Below, piece after piece: positions 24,206-34,660 of a DNA stretch of 64,000 nt. A program made the translations under genes and the position numbers. Each line of letters opens with the position of its first letter. Position 1 is the stretch's first letter. Source of the stretch: Castanea sativa (Eukaryota; Streptophyta; Magnoliopsida; Fagales; Fagaceae). The notes under the pieces are model-generated. The model was not told the origin of the DNA. It searched no databases and saw only the letters and a program-made list of their open reading frames with translations. The DNA lies in the NCBI RefSeq assembly GCF_040712315.1, contig NC_134015.1, forward strand, positions 19,841,614 to 19,905,613, written 5' to 3'.

Positions 24206-24823
24206 ACGGATTTTTTCATAGCATGGACAAAGCCAGGACTTGAAGATAAGGAAGGGCGGTTCTACTATTAGCCGCATACAACGGCTTCAACTTCAGACTC
24301 TACTGCTTAGCTGTTGAGGGTTTTTATTTTTATTTTTATTTTGGTAGCATGTTTTTGCTGCTAATAAGGTTTAAATTATTTTATTTAAAATTTTTTAAAG
24401 GGTTAGTTGTTTATTTTGGGTAAAATTGCTTGATTGGGCTAAATTTACTTTTTTTTAAAAGTTTTTTGTAGATAATTTTTATTGTTGAGGTAATTTTTTT
24501 AGACTTGTATATTTTTAGCTAATTAGAAAATGCTAGAGCTACAATTTTTTTTTTTTTTTTTTTACAAATTGCTAATGTGATGTGTGGTTATTGATAATCA
24601 AAAAGTGATGTAAGTGGTGGGTCCAGATACAAATACGTTAGAATTTGCTACTTCAATAATTTGTAAAAATGTTGCAAATAAGTTTGTAGTTGTAGCATTA
24701 CTCTTAAAATGATCAATGATATGTTAAGAGTGACAAATTTTAATTTTATTGAACAGAATTGATAAAATTATTGTTTTTCAAAATAAAAGATTGCTAAAAT
24801 TGTTACGTGTATGTGTGTATATA
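24206..24823. other. Inserted spacer with MITE-like inverted repeat
   Basis: No gene. 'aatgctagagctacaa' at about 24531 and inverted 'ttgtagttgtagcatt' at about 24690-24705 bracket a segment of about 180 bp that looks like a MITE. No TSD was established. Confidence 0.45.
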
Positions 24824-25272
24824 TGATGAGGTGTAAATCGTCAGTCAAGAGGGTTTGTCTAGATGGTGCTAAACACTCGTCACTGCTCCTACAAAATGGG
24901 ACTGAGGCTTTCCTGAGATGGTCGCCGGTGTGGTGCCTGCCACACCGTCTCCGATGCCAAAGTTAGTACGTAGAAATCTTTTAAGAGAAAATGATAAGTA
25001 CCTTTTGTACCTTTAATGAGTGTGTATATATAGTTTCATGGCTTTTAGCCCTTGGGGCTTTGATTGTGGTTTTAATGCTCTTCTTGTAACGCCTTTGGGC
25101 TTATTAATGTAGGTCTTGATGAGGTTCCAACGGTCTGATAGCTACTTAGTAATTGTCCAAGGTATTCAATTCTCTTATTAATGACTTGCCTTCCTTCGTC
25201 CATGCCCCTTCATAGGTGGATGAAGGTACTTCATGAGGTCGTCTAGGGAAAGTGGATTTGTGAGTCCCATCA
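24824..25272 (-). repeat. Gypsy 3' LTR
   Basis: In plus orientation it runs from TGATGAGGTGTAAATCG to GTGAGTCCCATCA. It shares long identity with 34048-34519 but lacks about 40 bp around 25000 ('gtgaaaatatttctttgggt' side). Confidence 0.85.
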
Positions 25273-25290
25273 GCTACCCCCCCAAGTTTC
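25273..25290 (-). promoter_or_regulatory. Gypsy polypurine tract
   Basis: On the minus strand AAACTTGGGGGGGTAGC abuts the 3' LTR start TGATGGGACTCAC. Confidence 0.7.
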
Positions 25291-25611
25291 ATGGTCGTCG
25301 TGGTGCGTCAGGATGACCATCAGAACATGAAAGGTTTTCTGACCAGACGTGGCTCTTGGGGTTTTTTCCCGCACTTAGTGCATAGTGGCGGCGCCACACA
25401 CATCGTGGCCATGTGGCGCGTTCTAGCCAGTGCAGTTAATGTGCCAATTGGGTGACTCTTGGTTTTCCCATTGAATTTCAGTTTTTTATGCCTAGTTTTT
25501 AAACTTCTCTTCTTTTTACTTTTCCCTTCACTTTCTCCAACTTCCAATCATTGCTCTGAGCTTCTTCCTCTCCAATTTTTCTCTACAATTTTCTTCGACC
25601 CGGTGCATTCT

Positions 25612-27974
25612 ATGGCTGAGCTCTCTGCATTTTCCTTTTGAGGTATGTCTTTCTTCCCTTCCCTTTTTTATGGCATAGACATAGATTATGACAAATGTCT
25701 GATTTTTTCTTTTTCTCTCCTTTGTGTGTGTGTGTGTGTGTGTGTTGTTTTTTTTTTTTTTGGGTTTTTAGGATTTATCTCTTTCCTTCCATTTTCTGGT
25801 TTTCATGATCAATAGTGCTGAGGTTAGAGTAGTTTGCCCCTTGGTTTTCTTCTTTTTTACACGTTTGGGGGCTTCTTTAGGGACTTCCCATGCTTTTCTC
25901 CCTTTGGTTGGGAATTTTGTTTTTGAGAGTAATGGTTTAGGTGTTGTATTGGGTGAGTTATCCAATGTGCTTTGTCAATCGATCAATTGGTTTGAGAGTT
26001 TGGTGAGTGCGAGGAGGGCAATGTCTGAGATGATATGGAGTGAACTTAAGACTAGACTGTCATCTAGTGACGACCCCGTGGAGGGGAATACCGCCGTCTC
26101 CAGCCCTCAAGTAGTTAGGGCTTTTCACACCCTTGAGGAGGTGTGTGGTTTGGACGGGGAGACACTCTCCAGATTTAAGGATAGATTCCAATTCCCAGAT
26201 AGGGTTAGGGTTCGTCTACCTCATGAGGGGGAACGAGCTTGCCACTTCTCGCCTGGGGAGGTGTGCTTCTATGAAGCTGCCTTCCTGAGTGGGCTTAGAT
26301 TACCCGTCCACCCATTTATTATGGAGCTTCTAAGACATTTTGGTATTACTCCCGGGAAACTTATGCCCAATTCGTGGAGGATAGTGGTCAGCTATATGGA
26401 GATATGGTTGGCTGCTACAGACGGGGACATGATTAGGGTGGACGAGCTTGTTTACCTGTACCATTTAAAGATATCTAAGGAGCATGGATACTCCGAATTG
26501 GTGCCTTGGGAGAGGAGGACTAGGATCGTTTGGGACCTGCCTTCGTCATTCAGATACTAGAAGTCCCGGTTCTTTTTTGTGTCCAGGGATGACTAGGAGA
26601 CTCCCTCTAATGAAGTTTGGGGTGATCTCCCTAGGTTACTCCATCGGTGGAGAACCTCGATTTTAGCTGCATCGTTATTTCTTCTAGCCCTTTAACCTTT
26701 AATCTTCTTCTGTTCATTTTATCGTCTCTAACCTTTCTATTCATTGTCTCATGCAGTTAAGAGACAGCCTAAGCTTAAGAGCAGGTATAGAGAGCAGGTT
26801 GAGAAGGTTATCGAGTAAGCGAGGACAATCGAAGATTTTGACGATTTGGTTGATCTGTAGACCCTAGCTTTTTACTGCCTCGGTCTAGAGCCGTCTGCCT
26901 TTGTCCAGCAGAATATAGAAATCGAGCAGAAAAAGAGTAAGTGTTTGTTGTGTTTGTCTATGCGACTCCTTTTTTTCTCCCTTTTTTTTATTTATTTTCA
27001 AGTGTTTTCCTTTCGCAGAGATAACAACCAAGTTTAATCAAAGGATGTATGCACGAATGAGGGCCAAGAAGAACAAGCCCCTTTCCAACATCGAGACCAG
27101 GGCTATGCGTGTGACAAATAAGGGGGCCTCTGTCACTCCAAGTACCCCAGCCACTCTTGGGATTGAGATGACGAGGACAGCCTCCCCGGCTACCTTAGTT
27201 GAGAAAATCATTCCCCAACGAAAGAGGTCGCGAACTGGTGACAAGGGGAAGGAAAAAGCAGACTCTCGTTCGTCCAGTGTTAGGGACGATGTTGGGGTCG
27301 TGCTGGTGAGGGCGCAAGAGACCTTTACTGTCAAGGATATGAAAGTGTTCTCGGGCTCGTCTCCCAACAAGGTTGTGGGCCGTCATCTCCACAAGCCCAT
27401 CCAAGTAGTGTATTTGTGCAAATTCATCCCTTTTTTTATTATTATTATTGTCTTGAGATCTGGCTCCTCTTTTGTAGGTGCTGGGGGAGAGCCTTCACAT
27501 TACCTTGAAGTTTCTTACCTAGGAGGCGAAGGTGTCATTGGCAGTGTCACGAGTGGAGGCCTTGGAGGCAGAAAATTCTAAATTAAAGAAGGATCTGATC
27601 ATTGCTATGGGAAAAGCTAACACCGTCAAGGAGCAGGTTAAGGGTCTCTCTGACGAGCTGAGGGTGGAAAGTAGCTAGTCTCAGAGAAGGACGAGCAGCT
27701 CTTGGCAGCGAAGGAAAAACTCAAGACAATTGCTGCAAAGTCCGTGGAAGCCTTCCAGACGACGGAGGAGTACAACACCCTCCTCTTCAGCTGGTACTTC
27801 CAAGGCTTCGAGCTCCTGAGGCGCTATCTAGTCAACCATCCAGCCGGAGTAGATTTAGAGAACTTGGACCTTGAAGAGGTGGACAAGGAGATGGCAGCTG
27901 ACGAAGCTTCTCAATCCACTACTCTTAAGGATGATGCTCCTGGGGATGCCCCTCTGCCTCCTCCAGACGCCTGA
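25612..27974 (+). pseudogene. Antisense ORF of Tat-like element (putative gypsy-type transposon domain, coiled coil)
   Basis: This runs opposite to pol and just inside the 3' LTR. A CT-rich leader precedes ATGGCTGAGCTC at 25612. The main exon (25805-26560 and on to about 26660) contains SSPQVVRAFHTLEEVCGLD, VRVRLPHEGERACHFSPGEV, CFYEAAFLSGLRLPVHPF and LLRHFGITPGKLMPNSWR. I recognise this as the plant domain called 'putative gypsy type transposon' (Transposase_28-like). Further exon-like parts at about 26757-26938, 27019-27405 and 27478-27974 encode a basic stretch and a coiled coil (VEALEAENSKLKKDL), then SVEAFQTTEEYNTLLFSWY and an acidic Pro-rich end. Stops (26558, 26818, 26858, 27520) and a frameshift near 27680 disable it. 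Its function in the family is unknown to me. Confidence 0.75.
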
Positions 27975-28311
27975 ACCTGCTTTTTCTTTAAGACTTCTTT
28001 CATATATATATATATATATATATTCTTTTTTCTTTTTGGGTGCCCAGTGTGTTTTGGGCTTTTTTATTCTACTTTCAAAACAATATTTCTAATTTAAGAA
28101 CAATGTTTTTAGCCCAGTGTTTATGGGCTTTTAATTTTAGTATGAAAGCACTGGTGGTTACCGGTTGTTTTTGGGCCTTTAATTATATCCATGATTGTAT
28201 ACTTATTTGTCTGTACTCTTGTTTTTGCGTGATCTCTGTTTGCCTAATTCCTTTAGTTACTCCTTCTGCGTTAGTACCTTGTGACTTGCACTCTTATTGA
28301 AGAGGTTTTGA
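27975..28311. other. Gypsy 3' non-coding region, no gene
   Basis: An (AT)n run at about 28001-28023, then degenerate copies of a segment with 'cccagtgt...ttgggctttt' (about 28040 and 28110). Confidence 0.5.
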
Positions 28312-28760
28312 TCTGTCAGTAACTTATCTCCTTCTAGGTGGAACTTGGTAACTTGGCCATTCTTCGTGATTTACCCTCATTGAAGGGATTTTGTCATTCA
28401 TTTGCCTTCGTCAATAACATTCGTCTAGCCAGAATCTTGTTACTTAGCCATTTTTCTTTTTGTGACTTACACCCATTTGAGGGATTTTGTCATTCTTTTG
28501 CCTTCGTCAGTAACTTACATCCGTCTAGGCAGAATCTTATTACTTAGCCAATTTTTGTGACTTGCACCCTATTTCAGGGATCTTGTCATTCTTGGCTTCG
28601 TCAGTAACTTACATCCGTCTATGCTGAATCTTGTTGCTTAGCCAATTTATGTGACTTACACCTTATTTCAGGGATCTTGTCATTCTTGGCTTCGTCAGTA
28701 ACTTACATCCGTCTATGCTGAATCTTTCAACTTAGCCAATTTTTGTGACTTTTGGGCTAC
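28312..28760. repeat. Tandem repeats, about 94-96 bp, in gypsy 3' region
   Basis: About 4.7 copies. The marker CTTCGTCAGTAACTTACATC or a variant starts at about 28313, 28406, 28502, 28596 and 28690. The last three copies are nearly identical; the first two are diverged. Hypervariable tandem repeats in the 3' non-coding region are known for Tat/Ogre elements. Confidence 0.85.
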
Positions 28761-28929
28761 TAAGTTTGCTCACATTAGGTCATTGGCTGAATAGTCCTTT
28801 TATTACTTCTCAAAAACGAATACCATTGTTTGTTACATCTATTGATGGTACTTCTTCAAGTGCTCAATGTTCCATGGTTATGGCAGTCTCTATCCATCTA
28901 AGGTCTCTAGGTGGTAACTGCCTTATCTA

Positions 28930-29900
28930 GAGTAATGGATGACCCGGTAGGGTCCTTCCTAGGTTGGGTCGAGTTTCCCTAGGGCTGGGTCCTTGGTTGC
29001 TGGGGTGACTTTGTGCAGGATAAGGTCCCCTATATCAACTCGTCTGAGCTTCACTCTTTTGTTATAGTACTCGACCATCTTCTGCTGATACTTCGTCAAT
29101 TTGTTGGAGGTTTCATCTCTGACCTCGTCCAAGCAATCCTGGTTCACCTTTAATTGATCGTCGTTGCTTTCTTCGTGGAACGTCTCTCGTCTGATGCTAG
29201 TTATTCCCGCCTCAACCGAGATCATCGCCTCAGTGCCGTAAGTGAGTCTGAAGGGGGTTTCTCCTGTCGGGGTTCTTGTTGTAGTCCTTTAGGCCCACAA
29301 GGCATTGGGCAATTCCTCCGGCTAGACCCCCTTAGCATCATCCAGCCTGGCTTTGATGATCTTCAGTATTGTTTGGTTAGTTACCTCTGCCTGTCCGTTC
29401 ACCTGTGGGTGTCTTGAGGATGAATACTGGTTCTTGATCCCTAGGCCTGAGCAAAAATCCCTGACGCCTTGACTATCGAACTGCTATCTATTTTCTAATA
29501 CGATCATCCGTGGAATCCTGAAACTGCAGATTATGTTCTTCCATACAAAGCTCTAGATTTTTTCTTCAATCATGGTTGACAGTGCCTCTGCTTCAACCCA
29601 CTTTGTGAAGTAGTCAATAGCGACTAGTAGAAACTTTACTTGTCCCTTACGATGTCAATTCCCCATTGTGCAAATCGCCAAGGGAAGGCTATTGTCGTTA
29701 GCCTCTCGGCTGGAAGGCATTGGACATTCCCAAACCTCTGGCACTTGTCGCACTTCTTGACGAGCTCCCTCGCGTCTACCTGCATAGTAGGCCAGAAGTA
29801 ACCTGTTCAGATAACTTTGCTTACCAAGGACTTGGGGCCTGCATGGTCTCCACAAATCCCTTCATGGATCTCTTCCAGAATATACTTGGCTTCCTCTTCA
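28930..29900 (-). pseudogene. Gypsy integrase remnant
   Basis: Minus-strand frames give a zinc-binding end (KCQRF-like, about 29750), a core with DIVRDKGQVKFLLVAIDYFT and KWVEAEA (about 29620), the block RHPQVNGQAEVTNQTIL (about 29390), and a C-terminal NKLTKYQQKMVEYYNKRVK and GDLILHKV (about 29070). The conserved second acidic position reads Glu followed by a stop (about 29495) instead of the usual Asp-Asn-Gly, so catalysis is lost. Several frameshifts occur. Confidence 0.8.
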
Positions 29901-30089
29901 TCGACGCACTTCAAGTAGGGCATGGAAAATCTCTCTTGTACAGGGTATCATTCAGGATTGTGAATCTGGCTGCTCTCTTCCTAACCTTCCTGGCTTCCTC
30001 GACGTCTTGTTGGAGGTGTCCGTCTTGGAGGAAGGATATGATCGGGGTCATCTAACTATTTGTACTCTAGATTGCAAATGTAGAGACTT

Positions 30090-30900
30090 CTTCAAAGCTG
30101 GGGTGTTTCTAGACTTCCATTTCTAAGTCCATGTTTGTTGATCCTTCTTCCGATGATGCTAGCTTCGTGATCTCATCTGCTATCATGTTCTAGCTTCTAG
30201 GGATTTGCGCGAATTCCACCCTGTCAAACTCTTACGTTAAGTGCTTTGTCAGCCTGAGGTATTTTTGCATTCTTTCCTCCTTTGCTTCATATTCCTCCTT
30301 TATCTGCCCTATCACCAGCTTAGAATCGCTCTGGAGGAGCAAGTTTTTTGCTCCTAGTGCTTTCCCAACTCTTAGCCCCGTCCGCATTCCTTCGTACTCG
30401 ACTTCATTATTGGTGGCTGGGAATTTTAGCTGGACTCCATATTTAAGCATTTCTTCGCCTGGGGTAATGATGACGTCCCCTACTCCTCTCCTCTTTTGGG
30501 CTGACGAACCATCGGTCTGTATTGTCCAACGTTCTATCTCGCGGGGTGGTTGTCCTCGTCTAGGAGGGTGAACTCAGTAAATGAAATCCACCAAAGCTTG
30601 CACTTTAATTGCTGTCTTGGGGTGGAACTCAATGTTGAACTAGCTAAGCTCAATTGCCCACTGGACCATTCTCCCTGCTGCCTCAGGCTTGTTCATGGAC
30701 TTTTTAATGGGTTGTTCCATCATTACCAAGATTGGGTTTACTTGGAAATACGGTCGCAGCTTACGCGAAGCTACTATCAATGCGAATACAATCTTCTCAA
30801 TTCTTGGGTACTTGGCTTCTGCCCCTTGGAAAGCTTGGCTGACGTAGTACACTGGGAGTTGTTTTCTGTTTTCTTCTCAAATTAAGGCTGCGCTTACTGC
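30090..30900 (-). pseudogene. Gypsy RNase H and second (archaeal-type) RNase H
   Basis: 30900-30600 carries RNase H-type motifs with LPVYYVSQAFQGAEAKYPRI and EKIVFALIVASRKLRPYF. 30530-30180 carries IQTDGSSAQKRRGVGDVI, FPATNNEVEYEGMRTGLRV and LLLQSDSKLVIGQIKEEYEA. The second set is the archaeal-type RNase H that marks Tat-lineage elements. Stops occur at about 30640, 30234 and 30190. Confidence 0.8.
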
Positions 30901-32243
30901 TGTAGCTAATGCTGCCAGATACAAATACTGGTTTTCCCCCTTCTTGGACGGACTCAGGAGGGGTGGATTGCTCAAGTAACGCTTGAGTTCTTGAAATGCT
31001 GCCTCACATTCGTTAGTTCAAGCAAAGGCTTGCTTCAATGTCTTAAAGAAGGGTAAGCATTTGTCCGTCGCTTTAGAGACGAACCTGTTGAGTGCCGCTA
31101 TCCTTCCCATGAGCTTCAGGACTTCTTTGACGGTCTTTGGCGATGTCATGTCGAGTATGGCTTGCACCTTTTTAGGGTTTACATCTATCCCCCTTTGAGA
31201 AACCATTAACCCCAAGAACTTCCCCGAGGCTACTCCAAGGCACACTTACTGGGGTTCAACTTCATCTGGTATCGTCTGAGTGTGGCAAATGTTTCCTTGA
31301 GGTTGTCTAGGTGAGCAAGCTCTTCTTTACTCTTGACGAGCATGTCATCCACATATACCTTCATATTTCTCCCGATCTTCTTGCTAAACATTTTATTTAC
31401 TAACCTCTGGTAGGTTACTCTTGCATTTTTCAATCTGAAAGGCATTACCTTATAGCGATAGAGCCCTTGGCTAATGATGAAAGTAGTTTTCTCTTGGTTT
31501 TCTTTAGCCATCTTTATCTAATTGTATCCTGAGAATGCATCCATGAATGTTAGTAGTTTATGCCCTGCTGTAGAATCCACTAGCTAGTCTATCCTGGGCA
31601 AAGGGAAACTATCCTTCAGGAAAGCTTTATTTAGGTCCGTGAAATCCACGCACATTCTCTATTTCCCATTTGCCTTTTTCACTAGGACGACATTGACAAT
31701 CCAATCTGGGTAGTAGATTTCCCGAATGAAGCCTGCTGATAACAACTTATTGACTTTGTCTGTAATTACTTGGTTCCGTTCTGGAGCAAAGACCCATCGT
31801 CTTTGTTGGACGGGCTTATTCTCGGGGTCCACATTTAACCTATGCTCAATGACTTTTGGAGATATGCTTGGCATGTCCTCGTGACTCCATGCGAAGACGT
31901 CCATGTTTTCTTTAAGGAACCGGAAGAGTTTCATCTTCATCTCTGGACTCAAAGTAGTCCTTATTCTGGTCGCCCTTGTGGTTTCTCCTTTGACCAATTC
32001 TATTGTCTCTAAGGCTTCCTCTTCATCTTCTCCCCTCTCCTCGATCATCCATGTATGGTTTTCTTTTAAAGCTAACATGGCCTGGTAGCACTCCCTGGCC
32101 AGTACTTGATCTCCTTTCACTTCGCCTACACCATTTTTCGTCGGAAATTTCGTCTTCAGGCAATATGTGGAAGTGGCAGCCTTCCAGCAGTTGAGTTTGA
32201 GCCTCCCAATGATCACATTGTATGAAGAGGGACAATCTACCAC
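30900..32243 (-). pseudogene. Gypsy reverse transcriptase remnant
   Basis: Minus-strand blocks: [18 protein letters not shown] and [18 protein letters not shown] (about 31800-31660); RMCVDFTDLNKA-like sequence (about 31650); YRYKVMPFRLKNARVTYQRL (about 31450); the catalytic YVDDMLVKS (about 31350); and VLKLMGRIAALNRFVSKATD (about 31110). This is standard Ty3/gypsy RT. In-frame stops at about 31658, 31590 and 31515 and a frameshift near 31230 break it. Confidence 0.88.
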
Positions 32244-32249
32244 CAGGAA

Positions 32250-32513
32250 TTCCAGCTGTCAGGTCAACTATCGAGGATAAGACCCCACTGTGATTGTTAG
32301 AGTCACTATGCCCTTGGGATACACCCTGTCTCCGCTGAAGCTGACGAGAAGGGACTTAAAAGGGAGCAGTCTTTTTGGATCTAGCCTCAATTGTTGAAAG
32401 GCGAAGAGGTAGATGATATCTGCGGAGCTGCCATTGTCCACGAGGATCCTCCAAGTGTTGAACCCTTCTATCGTCAGCATTATGACCAAAGGGTCGTCAT
32501 GAGGTTGCTTCAC
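32250..32513 (-). pseudogene. Gypsy aspartic protease region
   Basis: Contains [13 protein letters not shown], the retropepsin active-site motif (usual form VDNGSSADI in plant gypsy), then [11 protein letters not shown] and [16 protein letters not shown] running into the next frame at 32243. Confidence 0.8.
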
Positions 32514-32592
32514 TCATCTGGCATCTTCTTCAGAGAAAAAATATCCCTGTCCGTTCGTCTCTATTTTAAAGGGGGTATTCTGTGGACGCTGT

Positions 32593-33973
32593 TCACTTGT
32601 CTCTGATATGACTTCTTGAGGGATTTGAATGACCCTCTTGTGGATGGCCCACCTGTGTCTTCTTTATCTCCCCGATCACGTATGGTGGACGCTGGGAGTT
32701 GTAATCCTCGTCTTTTGGTGAGACTTTAAGATTTCCCTTGTCATCGTCCCTGGTCCTACTGGGCTCTCCCTTCTTCACAAACCACTTTAGCTTCCCTTTT
32801 CATATGAGCTCCTCTATCTGCTCCTTTAGGTCTCTATAATCTTCTGTGTAATGGCCATGATCTTTGTGGAAACGGCAATACTTCTTCCTATCACGTACAT
32901 TAGGGGAAGAATGCAATGGTCTAGACCATTTGAAGTAGTGCTCGTCTTTAATCTACGCAAGAATTTTGTTAACAGGCATAATTAGAGGAGTGAATTTTAC
33001 TGTCCGATGAGCTTTTTAGTCTTTCCTTTTACCCATGTCGTTAGTTTGATGATCTGAGCGTTCCCTTTTTCATCCTCTCCTGTTGTCCTCCTCTTTCCTC
33101 CCTTTTTCATTGGTTTTCCCTTCATCTCTTATCGCGGCTAAAGCGTCTTCTGCATTCATATACTTCTGTGCCTTCAAGAGCATCTCGGCCATTGTTTTCG
33201 GAGGATTCTTTGTGAGTGAGACCACGAATTCCCTAGATTTTAGTCCAGCTTTAAAGGTTGTTAGCTGCACATTGTCATCAGCTTCGTCTACCTCCAGAGT
33301 TTCCCGGGTAAAGCGCTTCACGTACGACCTCAGGGTCTCCTTCTCCCCTTGCTTGATAGTGAGTAAGTGGTATGCTGGCCTCCTCGGGCGCTGTCCCCCA
33401 ACGAAGTGGCGCAAGAAGGAACTGCTCAATTGTTCAAAGTTGTCAATAGACAAGGAGGGTAGCTTCGTGAACCATTCCCTCACGGCCCCTTTGAGAGTGG
33501 TAGGGAAAGAACGACACATTATTTCGTCGGGGGGTTGTTGAAAACCTAATGTCGTCTTGAAAGTGTTGAGATGGTCCAGGGGATCCTTAAGCCCATCAAA
33601 CTGTTCAAGCTGAGGCAGGTAAAACTTTGACAACACTTGGCATGAAGAACTGCTGCCGTGAAGGGGGAATCTGTTGTCTTGACCATCCTATCCAAGCTTC
33701 GATCTGTTTTTTCTTAGATAGCATTCCTTAGTTCATCCATTTCCTTCTTCATTTCTCGAAGAAGCTCTAAGCTCGGTTCATCTAGAATGGCTGGCCTTTG
33801 ATAGCTTCGTCTCTGGCTATCCCCCTCGTCTTCCTGATTGTCTCTAGACCGGTTGGCTTCTTGTTGGAGCCGCTGCCTCATCTCCTAGTTTTGCATGGTG
33901 AGTTCTTCCATGCTAGCTATAAGTGCTTGGATTTGCAAGGCCAGTGTCGCAGGGTCTTGGTTGGACTCCATCT
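32593..33973 (-). pseudogene. Gypsy gag remnant
   Basis: It starts MESNQDPATLALQIQALIAS at 33973. Then come a coiled N-terminus (LELLREMKKEMDELRNAI), the retrotransposon gag domain (FYLPQLEQFDGLKDPLDHLN, FPTTLKGAVREWFTKLP, LRSYVKRFTRETLEVDEADD; 33636-33070), and a Tat-type Cys/His motif [18 protein letters not shown] (about 32880). The last Cys of the usual EECR is replaced by Tyr. Stops at about 33887, 33716, 33069 and 33020 and a frameshift near 33640 show decay. Confidence 0.85.
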
Positions 33974-34031
33974 AAACTCAGAGAATAACTGGAACTATAT
34001 TCTCGAACCATAGTACGAAAATGTCGTTCCC

Positions 34032-34046
34032 ACAGATGGCACCAAA
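34032..34046 (-). promoter_or_regulatory. Gypsy primer-binding site region
   Basis: On the minus strand TTTGGTGCCATCTGTGGGAA directly follows the 5' LTR end. I do not assign the tRNA. Confidence 0.6.
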
Positions 34047-34047
34047 C

Positions 34048-34516
34048 TGATGAAGTGTAAATCGTCAGTCAAGTGGGTTCGTCCAGATGGTGCTAAACAC
34101 TCGTCACTGCTCCTGCAAAATGGGACTAAGGCTTCCTTGAGATGGTTACCGGTGTGGTGTCTGCCACACCGTCTCCGATGCCAAAGTTAGTATGTAGAAA
34201 TCTTTTGAGAGAAAATGAGAAGTGTGAAAATATTTCTTTGGGTAAGAACTCCGTATCTTTTGTGCCTCTAATGAGTGTGTATATATAGTTTCGTGGCTTT
34301 TAGCCGTTGGGGCCTTGATTGTGGTTTTAATGCTCTTCTTGTAACGCCTTTGGGCTTATTAATGCAGGTCTTGATGAGGCTCTAACGGTCTAACAACTAC
34401 TTAGTAACTGTCCAAGATATTAAATTCTCTTATTAATGACTTGCCTTCCTTCGTCCATGCCTCTTCGTAGGTGGACGAAGGTACTTCATGAGGTTGTCCA
34501 GGGAAAGTGAATTCAT

Positions 34517-34519
<3 letters not shown>
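34048..34519 (-). repeat. Gypsy 5' LTR, outer end lost into (AT)n
   Basis: It begins TGATGAAGTGTAAATCG in plus orientation. Homology to the other LTR ends at 'gggaaagtgaattcatcca'. The last bases of the partner (GTGAGTCCCATCA) are missing or altered at the AT repeat. Confidence 0.8.

Positions 34520-34587
<68 letters not shown>
34519..34587. repeat. (AT)n microsatellite
   Basis: About 34 AT units between the gypsy LTR and the TATA region of gene copy A. The flanking AT repeat (24815-24823) suggests the gypsy element landed in this tract, which then expanded. Confidence 0.9.
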
Positions 34588-34590
<3 letters not shown>

Positions 34591-34591
34591 G

Positions 34592-34598
34592 TATAAAA
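34592..34598 (+). promoter_or_regulatory. TATA box of gene copy A
   Basis: ACGTATAAAAGAAGATACGCAAG is nearly identical to the copy C promoter (50674-50695), about 40 bp upstream of the ATG. Confidence 0.6.
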
Positions 34599-34660
34599 GA
34601 AGATACGCAAGAATTGTTTCACAATGGCACAGTAAGAAATGGGTGTCACGTCATACTTGG

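Larger units (their letters stand above)
24824..34519 (-). mobile_element. Ty3/gypsy retrotransposon, Tat-like, 9.7 kb
   Basis: Two LTRs (24824-25272 and 34048-34519) flank, on the minus strand, gag, protease, RT, RNase H, a second RNase H-like domain and integrase in gypsy order. A decayed antisense gene sits between integrase and the 3' LTR. Dual RNase H plus an antisense ORF are described features of the Tat lineage. The element lies at an AT-dinucleotide tract, so a TSD (ATATA versus TATAT) cannot be resolved. It interrupts the 5' flank of gene copy A. Many stops and frameshifts show it is inactive. Confidence 0.9.

Noticed and set aside
28312..28760. CRISPR-like array of regular repeats
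   Set aside because: Units are contiguous tandem repeats of about 95 bp without unique spacers, inside a plant retrotransposon.
33083..33541. 152-residue plus-strand ORF
   Set aside because: Exact antisense shadow of the gypsy gag frame.
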